From Gemmatimonadales bacterium (GTDB lineage Bacteria > Gemmatimonadota > Gemmatimonadetes > Gemmatimonadales > GWC2-71-9): a stretch of 10,539 nt of DNA. The notes beneath the pieces are model-generated. The model did no database searches, was not told where the DNA came from, and saw only the letters and a program-made list of their open reading frames with translations. This document shows positions 1 to 8,383 of the stretch, in pieces (positions within the stretch are counted from its first letter, which is position 1; each line of letters opens with the position of its first letter). The position numbers and the translations under genes are program-made. The stretch covers positions 1 through 10,539 of the forward strand of contig SPDF01000035.1 in NCBI GenBank assembly GCA_004525055.1, in the 5' to 3' direction.

Positions 1-554
1 AGCGACATCAGTTTGACGCCGTGCGCCTCGAGCGGCTGCATCCGTCGTTCGGCGTTGACGTGAGGCCGCTCGAAGACACCGAACATCCGGGGAATGTTGG
101 GGCCGTAGATGTCCCCGTCCATCAGGCCGACTCGGTGCCCGGCACTGGCGAGCGCAATGGCGAGGTTCGAGGCCACGGTGGACTTCCCCACCCCGCCCTT
201 GCCGGACGAGATCGCGATGACCTTGCCAAGGTTCGGCAGCGACAGCTGGGCCGGCGGCGGCGGGACCGCCTTGCCGGCTTCACCCGGCGGGCCATGCGTC
301 GAGGCGGCGGGCCCGGACGGGTCCTTGATCTGGATCTTGGGATCGGGGAGGTCGGCAACGGTGAACGCTTGGCGGATCTGGCGCACCAGTGTCGCGGGAT
401 CGTCCCGCCGAAGCAGGAAGGTGAAGGTCGGGCGGCCATCGTCACCAATGACGAGGCCGTCCACCATCCCTGCGGCCAGCAAGTCCGTGCCGGTGCGGGG
501 ATTCGTGATGCTCGCCAGGGCTGCCTGCGCGGCCGAGAGCGGGGTCGATGCCAC
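1..554 (-). CDS. mrp: Mrp/ApbC-family Fe-S cluster carrier ATPase (partial, C-terminal part outside the window)
   Basis: This is a P-loop ATPase of the Mrp/ApbC/NBP35 family, whose members bind and pass on Fe-S clusters in the cytoplasm. I translated it from the GTG at 554 to the window edge, 184 codons without a stop; the family is usually about 350-370 aa, so roughly half is present. Residues 5-70 look like the N-terminal MIP18/DUF59 domain (ITNPRTGTDLLAAGMV). A Pro/Ala linker runs about 80-103. Residues 117-126 are the deviant Walker A SGKGGVGKST with its signature first lysine, followed by MDGDIYGPNIPRMFG at 145-159, where the usual LDADIYGP carries Gly for Ala. The start is supported by GGAGG 7 nt upstream. 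The GTG shares one base with the TAG stop of the NifU-like gene, so the two are probably translationally coupled. The conserved C-terminal CxxC cannot be checked here. Confidence 0.93.
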   Translation of the reverse strand, partial: MASTPLSAAQAALASITNPRTGTDLLAAGMVDGLVIGDDGRPTFTFLLRRDDPATLVRQIRQAFTVADLPDPKIQIKDPSGPAASTHGPPGEAGKAVPPPPAQLSLPNLGKVIAISSGKGGVGKSTVASNLAIALASAGHRVGLMDGDIYGPNIPRMFGVFERPHVNAERRMQPLEAHGVKLMS

Positions 555-796
555 TAGATGGCCTCCACGGTCTTGACCTCGGGCACCGACTGCCGGAGTC
601 GCACCTCGAGGCCCTGCTTCAGCGTGATGGTGGACGCGGCACAACCATGGCAGGTGCCGCCCAACCGCACGTAGAGTGTCCCCTCGGCGGCGTCAAAGTC
701 CACGACCTCGACCTGCCCCTTGTGGGAGGCGATGTAGGGCCGGAGGGTGTCAATCGTCGCCTCGATCCGGGCGAGCATATCCATCGTTGTTTCCAT
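554..796 (-). CDS. NifU C-terminal-domain Fe-S scaffold protein (80 aa)
   Basis: This small stand-alone NifU-like domain is of the type that assembles or carries Fe-S clusters for transfer to target proteins. The 80 residues cover essentially the whole domain: an N-terminal helix (RIEATIDTLRPYI, 10-22), then beta strands around VEVVDFDAAEGTLYVRL, then GTCHGCAASTITLKQGLE with the cluster-binding pair Cys49 and Cys52, and a final helix and strand. The ATG at 796 is preceded by GAGG at short spacing; the in-frame ATG at residue 5 is a possible alternative. It lies 6 nt after the DHH gene and overlaps mrp by one base. A scaffold next to an Mrp carrier ATPase makes a coherent Fe-S assembly pair. 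The exact client proteins cannot be read from the sequence. Confidence 0.93.
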   Translation of the reverse strand: METTMDMLARIEATIDTLRPYIASHKGQVEVVDFDAAEGTLYVRLGGTCHGCAASTITLKQGLEVRLRQSVPEVKTVEAI

Positions 797-802
797 CGTG
801 CC

Positions 803-1825
803 TCAATGCTTTCCGTTGCCGCCGAGATACCGGCGCGCGGCCTCGAGTACGGTACCCTGCACGTCACCCATCGATCCCTCAATCGAGAGACCGGCCGCCT
901 TGGTGTGGCCGCCGCCGCCGAAGGGCTTGGCGAATGCCGCGACGTCGACGTCACCCACGGAGCGAAGCGACACCTTGATCCGCCCTGCGGCAATTTCCCG
1001 GAAGAGCAACGCCATCCGAACCCCCGCAATGCTCCGCGGAAACTCCACCACGCCATCGAGGTCATCGGCGCTGACGCCGAGCCGCTCGAGCGCGCCGGGC
1101 GGCACCGTCACCCAGGCCAAGCCATACTCCGGTTCCACCACGAGCGTCTGCAGCGCCTCACCGTAGAGCCGTGGACGCCCCTCGGGGGCGTTGGCATACA
1201 CGTCGAGATACATCCGTTCCGGGTCGAGCCCCGTTTCCAGGAGTTCGGCGGCCACGCGGAGCGTCCGTGGGTGCGTGTTGCTGAATCGGAAGCTGCCGGT
1301 GTCGGTCATGATGGCCACGTACAGCGCCCGCGCAGCCTCCCGGGTGAGCGGCCACTCATTGGCCCGGCCGATTTCGAAGACCAGCTCGCCAGTGGCTGCC
1401 GCGGTCGCATCCACATACCGGGGACCGGCTGGCAACTCTCCGGGGCTCACGTGATGGTCGATGCACACCACCGGCACGCCGCGGTCGCGCACCGTATCGC
1501 CCAGCATGCCGAGCCGGCTGAGATCGGAGATGTCGAGCACGACGATCAGGTCGGCGCGACGAAGTTCCTTGATCGCCACCCGGCTCTTGTCGGCTCCGGG
1601 CAAGTCCTCGAAGAGGAAGCCGAACCGGGGCGGCGTGGGGCTCGGATTGGTGACGACGGCGGTGATCCCCTGGGCCTTGAGGAGGTGGAGGAGCCCCACC
1701 TCGCTGCCGAGGCCATCCCCATCGGGATTCACGTGGGTGGTCAGGCAGACCCGCTGGCCGGGAATGAGCGTCTCGGCAATGGCGCGAGCGGCGTCGGTCT
1801 TCTGGTCGGAAAGGGGCAGCTTCAT
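803..1825 (-). CDS. DHH/DHHA1 family phosphoesterase, NrnA-like (oligoribonuclease / pAp phosphatase type)
   Basis: This 340-aa cytoplasmic metal-dependent phosphoesterase resembles NrnA, which degrades 2-5 nt RNAs and dephosphorylates 3',5'-pAp. Metal-binding motifs are intact: HVNPDGDGLGS (His31, Asp35, Asp37), VLDIS (Asp98), the eponymous DHH at 123-125 within VCIDHHVS, and DTGSFRFSNT (Asp175). The C-terminal DHHA1 substrate domain ends with the glycine motif GGGGHTKAAG at 303-312. The length matches the NrnA family (about 310-345 aa). I chose the ATG at 1825; an in-frame extension to 1975 would run into the upstream permease and has no family-like sequence. No good Shine-Dalgarno precedes this ATG, though a TATCTT hexamer ends 9 nt before it. 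It is the first gene of the unit with the NifU-like and mrp genes. Whether it is an RNase, a pAp phosphatase or a cyclic-dinucleotide-linked enzyme is not decided by sequence alone. Confidence 0.92.
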   Translation of the reverse strand: MKLPLSDQKTDAARAIAETLIPGQRVCLTTHVNPDGDGLGSEVGLLHLLKAQGITAVVTNPSPTPPRFGFLFEDLPGADKSRVAIKELRRADLIVVLDISDLSRLGMLGDTVRDRGVPVVCIDHHVSPGELPAGPRYVDATAAATGELVFEIGRANEWPLTREAARALYVAIMTDTGSFRFSNTHPRTLRVAAELLETGLDPERMYLDVYANAPEGRPRLYGEALQTLVVEPEYGLAWVTVPPGALERLGVSADDLDGVVEFPRSIAGVRMALLFREIAAGRIKVSLRSVGDVDVAAFAKPFGGGGHTKAAGLSIEGSMGDVQGTVLEAARRYLGGNGKH

Positions 1826-1858
1826 ATCTGCAGAAAGATAACCCCCGATACGCGAGAA

Positions 1859-1880
1859 GGGAGCGGCACTCGCCGCTCCC
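1859..1880 (-). terminator. Hairpin after the CAT-type permease, probable terminator
   Basis: A perfect 9-bp GC-rich inverted repeat, GGGAGCGGC and GCCGCTCCC around a 4-nt loop, starts 28 bp after the permease stop codon. On the minus strand it is followed by TTCTC, a poor U tract, so this is an intrinsic terminator of only moderate quality. It separates the permease from the DHH-nifU-mrp unit. Confidence 0.6.
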
Positions 1881-1908
1881 CGCTCATCTCGGCTCCGTTG
1901 CCGGGCGG

Positions 1909-3384
<1,476 letters not shown>

Positions 3385-3454
3385 ACGGCGCTCCACCTGG
3401 GAGAGGACGGCGTGGTGCGTGGACGGGAGTGGATCAGACGGCCACCGGGCCGCG

Positions 3455-3472
3455 CCGCCGGGATTCCGGCGG
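3455..3472 (-). terminator. Hairpin after the symporter/mini-subunit pair
   Basis: In the 108-bp gap between the 43-aa gene and the CAT-type permease there is a perfect 7-bp inverted repeat, CCGCCGG and CCGGCGG with a 4-nt loop. On the minus strand a second, smaller palindrome (CGGCC-CGGT-GGCCG) follows at once. There is no T run, so it may be a Rho-assisted terminator, an mRNA 3'-end stabiliser or an attenuator. I saw no convincing promoter for the permease in the rest of this gap. Confidence 0.4.
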
Positions 3473-3492
3473 GGCGGTCACCAGGGAATGGT

Positions 3493-3624
3493 TCAGGGAA
3501 TGGAGCCCGGTGGAGGAAGCTTCTCCTCTTGCGGCGTGGACAGCAGTTTGCGATACGACCAGATGAGCAGACCCAGCACGGAGATCCAGGCACCGGTCAT
3601 GAAGACAATCGCCGTGGTGTTCAT
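3493..3624 (-). CDS. Single-helix small accessory protein of an NSS symporter (MetS-like, 43 aa)
   Basis: This 43-aa membrane mini-protein has one hydrophobic segment (about residues 4-23, ending WISVLGLLIWS), then a positively charged and proline-rich cytoplasmic-type tail (YRKLL... PPPGSIP). Its ATG shares one base with the TGA of the LeuT-like symporter (TGATG). The Shine-Dalgarno AAGGAGGT lies inside the symporter gene 7 nt upstream, so coupled translation is expected. Small one-helix subunits encoded directly after NSS transporters are known, MetS of the MetPS methionine/alanine importer being the model. I assign this one by position, size and topology, not by a firm sequence match. A longer in-frame reading up to 3897 only reads the symporter in the wrong frame. 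Its partner is almost certainly the symporter, and it is probably needed for the symporter's activity or stability. Confidence 0.85.
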   Translation of the reverse strand: MNTTAIVFMTGAWISVLGLLIWSYRKLLSTPQEEKLPPPGSIP

Positions 3625-5210
3625 CAGGTCACCTCCTTGCCGTCGAGGACACGGCGGCGCCATGCCGCCTTGATGAGCCAGAGCTGGATCAGCAGAATCG
3701 CCAGCATGACGCCGCGCGACGCCCAGCGCACCCCGTGATCCGCTTCCGGAACATTCGCCATGAGCAGCGTCGGCACCGCCTCCTGAACGGTCCACCAGAT
3801 CATCATAACGAGGAGGAAGACGGGCGTGACGAAGGTCATCACGAACTTGAAGAAGCGGGGGATCCGGATGCTTGCTCCCTCGTGGATTTCGCGCCACATG
3901 TTGTCCGGACCAAAGACCCAGACGAAGAGCACCGTCTCAATCAGCGCGAGGACCACGAGCCCGAACGTGCCGGCCCAATAGTCCCATTCCTCGAGGAATC
4001 CCTGCGTGTAGTACACCAGGTGCAGGATGCCAATGAGGAGGGCGATGACGCCGAGCCCGATGGCGGTCTTCTTCCGCGTCCAGCCGAAGTTTTCCTCGAC
4101 GAACGACAGTGCCGGCGTGGCCATGGCCACCGAGGATGTAATGCCCGCCAGGAAGAGCAGTCCAAACCACATGACACCGGCGATGGTTGACATCATGGCC
4201 CCGCCCGGCAGCTGGTTGAACACCAGCGGCATGGCGATGAAGCCGAGGTCGAAGCTCCCGCCCTTCGCGATGGCGGTGGCACCGGCCACGCCGAAGAAGG
4301 CGACAATGGCCGGAATGGCGAGCGAACCGCCGAGCACCACTTCCGCGGTTTCGTTGGTAGCCGCCGTGGCGATGCCGCTGAGCGCGATGTCGTCCTTCTT
4401 GGTCAGGTAGCTGGCGTAGGCCTGCAGCGAGCCCATGCCGACCGACAGGGTGAAGAAGATCTGGCCGGTTGCGGCCAGCCACACCTTCGGGCTGGCGAGC
4501 AGACTCCAGTTCGGCGTGTACATGAAGTTCAGGCCGTCGATCGGGCTCGACTGCGTCGCGACCCCGTCGATGATGACCTCGCTGGCCCCCAGCGTCAGGA
4601 CCCGCACCACCAGGATCGCCGCGAAGATGAAGAGGATCGGCATGCCGATCTTGGCCAGCCGTTCAATGCCCTTGGTCAGTCCCTTGCTCACCACGTAGAA
4701 ATTGATAAGAATCGTGATGAAGAAGAAGGCGAATGGTGTCCAGAACCCGTGCACGGTGCCGTTGTCGAGATCGACGTACGACTTGAAGAAGGCCTGCATC
4801 CCTGCCTGATCGAGGCCCTGCGTGGCGCCGCGCAGTGAGGCCCAGGTCCATGCGAGGGTCCACGACTCGATGTAGCAGTAGTAGATCAGCACCACCATCG
4901 GCATGAAGAGACCCAGCACACCCAGGTACTTGGCGATGGGATTCTTCCAGAGGCTCTGGAACATTCCCGGCACCGAGCCGTGCCCGCGAAGCCCGCCGTG
5001 GCGGCCGACGCCCCATTCGATCCACATCAGCGGGATGCCGACCAGGAGGAAGGCGATGAAGTAGGGAATCATGAAAGTGCCGCCGCCGTTCTCGACGGCC
5101 TGCTTCGGAAAACGCAGGAAGTTCCCGAGTCCCACGGCGTTGCCCGCCATGGCCAGGATCAGGCCGATGCGGGAACCCCAGGCTTCGCGGGCTGGTGCGG
5201 AGTCGCTCAC
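3624..5210 (-). CDS. LeuT-like Na+-dependent amino acid symporter (NSS/SLC6 family)
   Basis: This 528-aa inner-membrane symporter of the neurotransmitter:sodium symporter family closely resembles Aquifex LeuT from memory. Helix 1 is ILAMAGNAVGLGNFLRFP (18-35), with Asn24, Ala25 and Asn30 at Na+/substrate positions and gate residue Arg33. Helix 3 has IYYCYIESW (109-117). Helix 6 has GQIFFTLSVGMG (249-260). Helix 7 has Asn286 (Na1) and Glu290, the position whose acidic residue goes with chloride independence. Helix 8 has AGITSSVAM (355-363), and Asp410 matches the extracellular gate partner. Two hydrophobic pocket positions of LeuT, Phe259 and Ile359, are both methionine here (Met259, Met363), so the side-chain preference may differ from leucine. 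The start is GTG with GGAG 5 nt upstream. The last base of its TGA is the first base of the 43-aa gene's start codon. Methionine or small neutral amino acids are plausible substrates, by inference. Confidence 0.95.
   Translation of the reverse strand: MSDSAPAREAWGSRIGLILAMAGNAVGLGNFLRFPKQAVENGGGTFMIPYFIAFLLVGIPLMWIEWGVGRHGGLRGHGSVPGMFQSLWKNPIAKYLGVLGLFMPMVVLIYYCYIESWTLAWTWASLRGATQGLDQAGMQAFFKSYVDLDNGTVHGFWTPFAFFFITILINFYVVSKGLTKGIERLAKIGMPILFIFAAILVVRVLTLGASEVIIDGVATQSSPIDGLNFMYTPNWSLLASPKVWLAATGQIFFTLSVGMGSLQAYASYLTKKDDIALSGIATAATNETAEVVLGGSLAIPAIVAFFGVAGATAIAKGGSFDLGFIAMPLVFNQLPGGAMMSTIAGVMWFGLLFLAGITSSVAMATPALSFVEENFGWTRKKTAIGLGVIALLIGILHLVYYTQGFLEEWDYWAGTFGLVVLALIETVLFVWVFGPDNMWREIHEGASIRIPRFFKFVMTFVTPVFLLVMMIWWTVQEAVPTLLMANVPEADHGVRWASRGVMLAILLIQLWLIKAAWRRRVLDGKEVT
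3631..3638 (-). promoter_or_regulatory. Perfect Shine-Dalgarno for the 43-aa gene, inside the symporter gene
   Basis: On the minus strand AAGGAGGT is the full anti-16S complement and sits 7 nt before the ATG at 3624, within the last codons of the symporter. It decides the start of a gene too short to be called on length alone, and suggests the mini-subunit is made at a high rate relative to its partner. Confidence 0.88.
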
Positions 5211-5238
5211 GAGTGCTCCGAAATGAGGGAAAGAACGG

Positions 5239-5259
5239 CCGGGGCGCGGTGTGCCCCGG
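5239..5259 (-). terminator. GC-rich hairpin after guaB, weak terminator candidate
   Basis: The 71-bp gap between guaB and the symporter holds the inverted repeat CCGGGGC and GCCCCGG (7 bp, 7-nt loop). On the minus strand it is followed by CCGTTCTTTCCC, a pyrimidine-rich but imperfect U tract. It could end guaB transcripts or reduce read-through into the symporter. I saw no clear separate symporter promoter in the rest of this gap. Confidence 0.5.
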
Positions 5260-5281
5260 GATGCAGTTAAGGCGCTGGTGT

Positions 5282-6739
5282 TCAGGCGCTGTAGTTTGGC
5301 GCCTCGCGGGTGATCTTCACGTCGTGCGGATGGGACTCACGCAGTCCGGCGCTGGTAATCTGGATCATCTCCACGTCGCGGTGCAATGACGCGAGATCCG
5401 CCACGCCGCAGTAGCCCATGCCGCTGCGGAGACCGCCGGCCATCTGGAAGATGACGTCACTCACGGGTCCCCGATAGGGGACGCGGCCCTCGATGCCTTC
5501 GGGCACCATTTTCGATGGTGCCATTTCGCCCTGCTGGAAGTACCGATCGGCGGAGCCATCCTGCATGGCGGCGAGGCTCCCCATCCCGCGGATGACCTTG
5601 AACCGCCGCCCCTCAGCGAGCACCGACTCGCCGGGGCTCTCCTCGGTGCCGGCGAGCATCGCGCCCATCATGCAGCAGGCGGCGCCAGAGGCCAGCGCCT
5701 TGACCACATCGCCGGAGTACTTGATGCCGCCGTCGGCGATGACCGGAATCTCCCCCGCTCCGCGCACGGCGTCCATGATGGCCGTGACCTGCGGCATCCC
5801 GACACCGGTGACGACGCGGGTGGTACAGATGCTGCCCGGCCCTACGCCGACCTTCACCGCGTCGGCACCCCGCCGTACGATTTCGCGGGCGCCCTCCTCG
5901 GTGGCCACGTTGCCTGCGACCAGCTGGACGTCGGGGAACGCCTCACGCAGGATGGCGAGCGTCTGCAGCACCCCTTCGCTGTGCCCATGGGCCGAGTCGA
6001 TGACCAGGACATCGGCGCCCGCATCGACGAGCGCCTTGGCCCGGATCACCGCGTCGGAGGTGCCGCCGACCGCCGCGGCCACCCGGAGGCGGCCATGCCG
6101 GTCCTTGTTCGCGTCAGGATGCTGCGCCCGCTTGAAGATGTCCTTGACGGTAATGAGCCCACGAAGCACTCCGTCGCCGTCGACGACCGGAAGCTTCTCG
6201 ATCCGGTGCTTCGCCAGGATCCGCTCGGCCGCCTCGAGGGTCGTGCCGACCGGTGCGGTGACGAGATTCTCCTTCGTCATCGCCTCGTGGATCGGCTGCT
6301 CGAGATTGCGCTCGAACTGGAGGTCGCGGTTCGTCACGATGCCGATCAGGCGGCCTTCCGCATCCACGATTGGCACGCCGGAAATCCGGAACCGGCTCAT
6401 GAGGGCCGCCGCCTCCCGCAGGGGCCGGTCGGGGCCGAGGGTGATCGGATTGAGGATCATTCCACTCTCGCTGCGCTTGACACGGTCCACCTCGGCGGCT
6501 TGCCGCTCAATGGACATGTTCTTGTGCAGCACTCCGATGCCGCCGGCGCGCGCCATGGCGATTGCCATTTCGGACTCCGTCACGGTGTCCATAGCGGCGG
6601 AAACGAGGGGGATATTGAGTGGGATCGAGCGAGTGAAACGGGAGGTGGTCTGAACGTCGCGCGGGTGGACGGTCGAATGCCGCGGGACGAGAAGGATATC
6701 ATCGAACGTCAGTCCGACGGAGGGGCGGATGGTAGCCAT
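5282..6739 (-). CDS. guaB: Inosine-5'-monophosphate dehydrogenase
   Basis: The enzyme oxidises IMP to XMP with NAD+, the committed step of guanine nucleotide synthesis, in the cytoplasm. The 485 residues match the family length. The N-terminus (TFDDILLVPRHS, 11-22; PLVSAAMDTVTE, 44-55) starts the TIM barrel. Residues about 92-205 are the Bateman module with two CBS domains (ISGVPIVDAEGRLIGIVTNRD; EKLPVVDGDGVLRGLITVKD). Catalytic Cys305 lies in the K+ loop GVGPGSICTTR (298-308). ADGGIKYSG (335-343) and MGAMLAGTEESPG (358-370) bind the IMP phosphate, the mobile flap carries Arg399-Tyr400, and GMGYCG is at 440-445. I chose the ATG at 6739 because it opens with the standard family N-terminus; the reading frame stays open to 6856 but that part overlaps the candidate promoter. 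The nearest GGAG is about 11 nt upstream, which is long. An intact Bateman module implies nucleotide (ATP/GTP) allosteric control. Confidence 0.98.
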   Translation of the reverse strand: MATIRPSVGLTFDDILLVPRHSTVHPRDVQTTSRFTRSIPLNIPLVSAAMDTVTESEMAIAMARAGGIGVLHKNMSIERQAAEVDRVKRSESGMILNPITLGPDRPLREAAALMSRFRISGVPIVDAEGRLIGIVTNRDLQFERNLEQPIHEAMTKENLVTAPVGTTLEAAERILAKHRIEKLPVVDGDGVLRGLITVKDIFKRAQHPDANKDRHGRLRVAAAVGGTSDAVIRAKALVDAGADVLVIDSAHGHSEGVLQTLAILREAFPDVQLVAGNVATEEGAREIVRRGADAVKVGVGPGSICTTRVVTGVGMPQVTAIMDAVRGAGEIPVIADGGIKYSGDVVKALASGAACCMMGAMLAGTEESPGESVLAEGRRFKVIRGMGSLAAMQDGSADRYFQQGEMAPSKMVPEGIEGRVPYRGPVSDVIFQMAGGLRSGMGYCGVADLASLHRDVEMIQITSAGLRESHPHDVKITREAPNYSA

Positions 6740-6827
6740 CAGGTCGGGGACTCCATATGCGTCGCGGCCCACCGATGGCGCGACGCGCCCGGGGGGCCGG
6801 ATTGGATCGTGGGGGGTACCATCTCGA

Positions 6828-6856
6828 AGGATACGGGGCGGCCCGGGCGAAATCAA
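6828..6856 (-). promoter_or_regulatory. Candidate sigma-70 promoter for guaB
   Basis: On the minus strand TTGATT (6856-6851) and TATCCT (6833-6828) are separated by exactly 17 bp, each matching the consensus at 4 of 6 positions. Transcription would begin near 6821, giving a leader of about 80 nt before the guaB ATG. The box lies just after the stop of the LAT-type permease, where a new transcription unit is expected. GC-rich palindromic sequence between 6859 and 6880 may act as a weak terminator for the permease. I recognise no known riboswitch in the leader. Confidence 0.5.
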
Positions 6857-6880
6857 GGCACCCCCCCGGACCGGGGCCGC

Positions 6881-8344
6881 TCAGGCCCGCGACCGCCGCC
6901 AGACGAAATAGACCGGAATGCCGAGGGCCACGATGAGCAGTCCTGGCCAGGTGAACAACGGCTTTTCGACGAGGAGGACGACGAGCAACACGGCGATCCC
7001 GACGATGTACAACGCCGGCACCACCGGATACCCAAACGCCTTGACTGGCCGGGGGAGGTCCGGCTGCAAGCGGCGAAGCCGGAAGAGCGCCACCGTCGTC
7101 AGCAGGTAGAACACGAGCGCGGCAAAGATCACGTAGTCGAGGAGTTGATTGTAGGTGCCGCTCAGGCAGAGCAGCGAGGCCCACAACGCCTGGATCCAGA
7201 GCCCCCAGCCGGGAGTGTGGTATCCGGAGTGGAGATGGCCCGCCCGCTCGAAGAAGAGCTTGTCGCGCGACATGGCGTAGTACACCCGCGGTCCGGCCAG
7301 GATGAGTCCAGCATTGCACCCCAGGGTGGAAATGATGATGGCGATGGCCATGACAGCGCCACCCGCCGAGCCGAGCATCACCTCGGCAGCGGCGGTGCCC
7401 ACGCGATCCGCGGAGGCGTACTGGATGCCTCGCGCAAAGGCCGTGGCCCCATTCGGGTCGCCGATGAGGGGCAGGACGCTCAGGTAGGCGAGGTTGGCGA
7501 GCAGGTAGAAGAGGGTGACGAGCGCGGTGCCGGCGGCGAGCGCGAGGGGGAGGTTGCGTGTCGGGTTCCGAACCTCGGCCGCCGCGAAGGTCACGTTGTT
7601 CCATGCGTCACTGCTGAACAAGGAGCCGACCATCGCCGCGCCCACCAGCGGAATCAGCGCCAGCGTCCACGGCGCCGACCCCCAGAAGTTCTCGAAGTTG
7701 ACCGCTACCGCTTCCGGCTGACGATACACGAGGAGCCCAAGAAGGATCAGGGCCGCGAGCGCGCCGACCTTGGCGAATGTCAGGGTCGTCTGGAAGCGTG
7801 CCCCCAGGGAAACGCCCCGGTAGTTGATCCAGGTCAGCCCCAGAATGCTGGCAATGGCCGCCAGCCGCTGCGGAGAGACGCCGATGGTGATGGCGTCCGC
7901 CGCCCCGGGGAGACGAATGCTCCCGAGCGCGAGGATGACCGTGTCGCTGACCCCCGGGAGCAGCACCGCGAGGAACTTGGCGAACGCGACCGCGACCGCG
8001 GCGATAGTTCCTGCCTGAATGACGGTGAAGAGCGTCCAGCCGTACAGGAACCCGGCGAGCGGGTTGAGTCCCTCTCGGAGAAAGACATATTGCCCCCCGG
8101 CCTTCGGCATCATCGCGGCGAGTTCCACATAGCTCAACGCGCCGGCCATGGTCATGACACCGGTCACCACCCAGACCAGCATCAGCCCGGCGGGACCCCA
8201 TTCTCCCATCAACCGACCAATGTCGGCCGAGACGATAAAGATCCCGGAACCGATCATGGTTCCGACGACGAGGGAGAGCGCCTGGATGGGGCCGATGCCC
8301 CGGACGAATTCCTCGCTCGCAGGCGCGGCCGCGTCAGTCGCCAT
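6881..8344 (-). CDS. APC-superfamily amino acid permease, LAT (SteT-like) group
   Basis: This 487-aa inner-membrane amino acid permease is related to bacterial members of the L-type transporter group such as the serine/threonine exchanger SteT. Helix 1 contains the substrate-site motif GSGIF at 32-36, after SLVVGTMI. Helices 2-3 carry SYVELAAMMPKAGGQYVFLRE (split at 71-91), the pattern of this group. Helix 6 has SDAWNNVTFAAAEVRNP (245-261), corresponding to the YSGW..LNF..EE..NP motif of LAT proteins. GPRVYYAMSRDKLFFERAG (351-369) and the loop PDLPRPVKAFGYP (428-440) are also family-typical. It differs clearly from the CAT-type permease in this window, so the two are not recent duplicates. 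The ATG at 8344 has no Shine-Dalgarno, and no in-frame alternative is better. It begins 39 nt after the 139-aa gene with no terminator between, so it may be the last gene of that unit. Its substrate is unknown. Confidence 0.9.
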   Translation of the reverse strand: MATDAAAPASEEFVRGIGPIQALSLVVGTMIGSGIFIVSADIGRLMGEWGPAGLMLVWVVTGVMTMAGALSYVELAAMMPKAGGQYVFLREGLNPLAGFLYGWTLFTVIQAGTIAAVAVAFAKFLAVLLPGVSDTVILALGSIRLPGAADAITIGVSPQRLAAIASILGLTWINYRGVSLGARFQTTLTFAKVGALAALILLGLLVYRQPEAVAVNFENFWGSAPWTLALIPLVGAAMVGSLFSSDAWNNVTFAAAEVRNPTRNLPLALAAGTALVTLFYLLANLAYLSVLPLIGDPNGATAFARGIQYASADRVGTAAAEVMLGSAGGAVMAIAIIISTLGCNAGLILAGPRVYYAMSRDKLFFERAGHLHSGYHTPGWGLWIQALWASLLCLSGTYNQLLDYVIFAALVFYLLTTVALFRLRRLQPDLPRPVKAFGYPVVPALYIVGIAVLLVVLLVEKPLFTWPGLLIVALGIPVYFVWRRSRA

Positions 8345-8383
8345 GGGGGGTGTCCAGTGGAAGGAGGTGGGACGAACTCGGGG

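Noticed and set aside
3625..3897. Upstream extension of the 43-aa mini-subunit to 134 aa
   Set aside because: The extension is an out-of-frame reading of the symporter; the perfect Shine-Dalgarno points to the ATG at 3624.
6740..6856. 39-residue N-terminal extension of IMP dehydrogenase
   Set aside because: The extension starts inside the candidate -35 box, is low-complexity, and the standard family N-terminus begins at 6739.
8361..8368. AAGGAGGT on the plus strand between the LAT permease and the 139-aa gene
   Set aside because: It looks like a perfect ribosome site, but on the plus strand it is followed only by a GTG frame that stops after six codons. Both neighbouring genes are on the minus strand.
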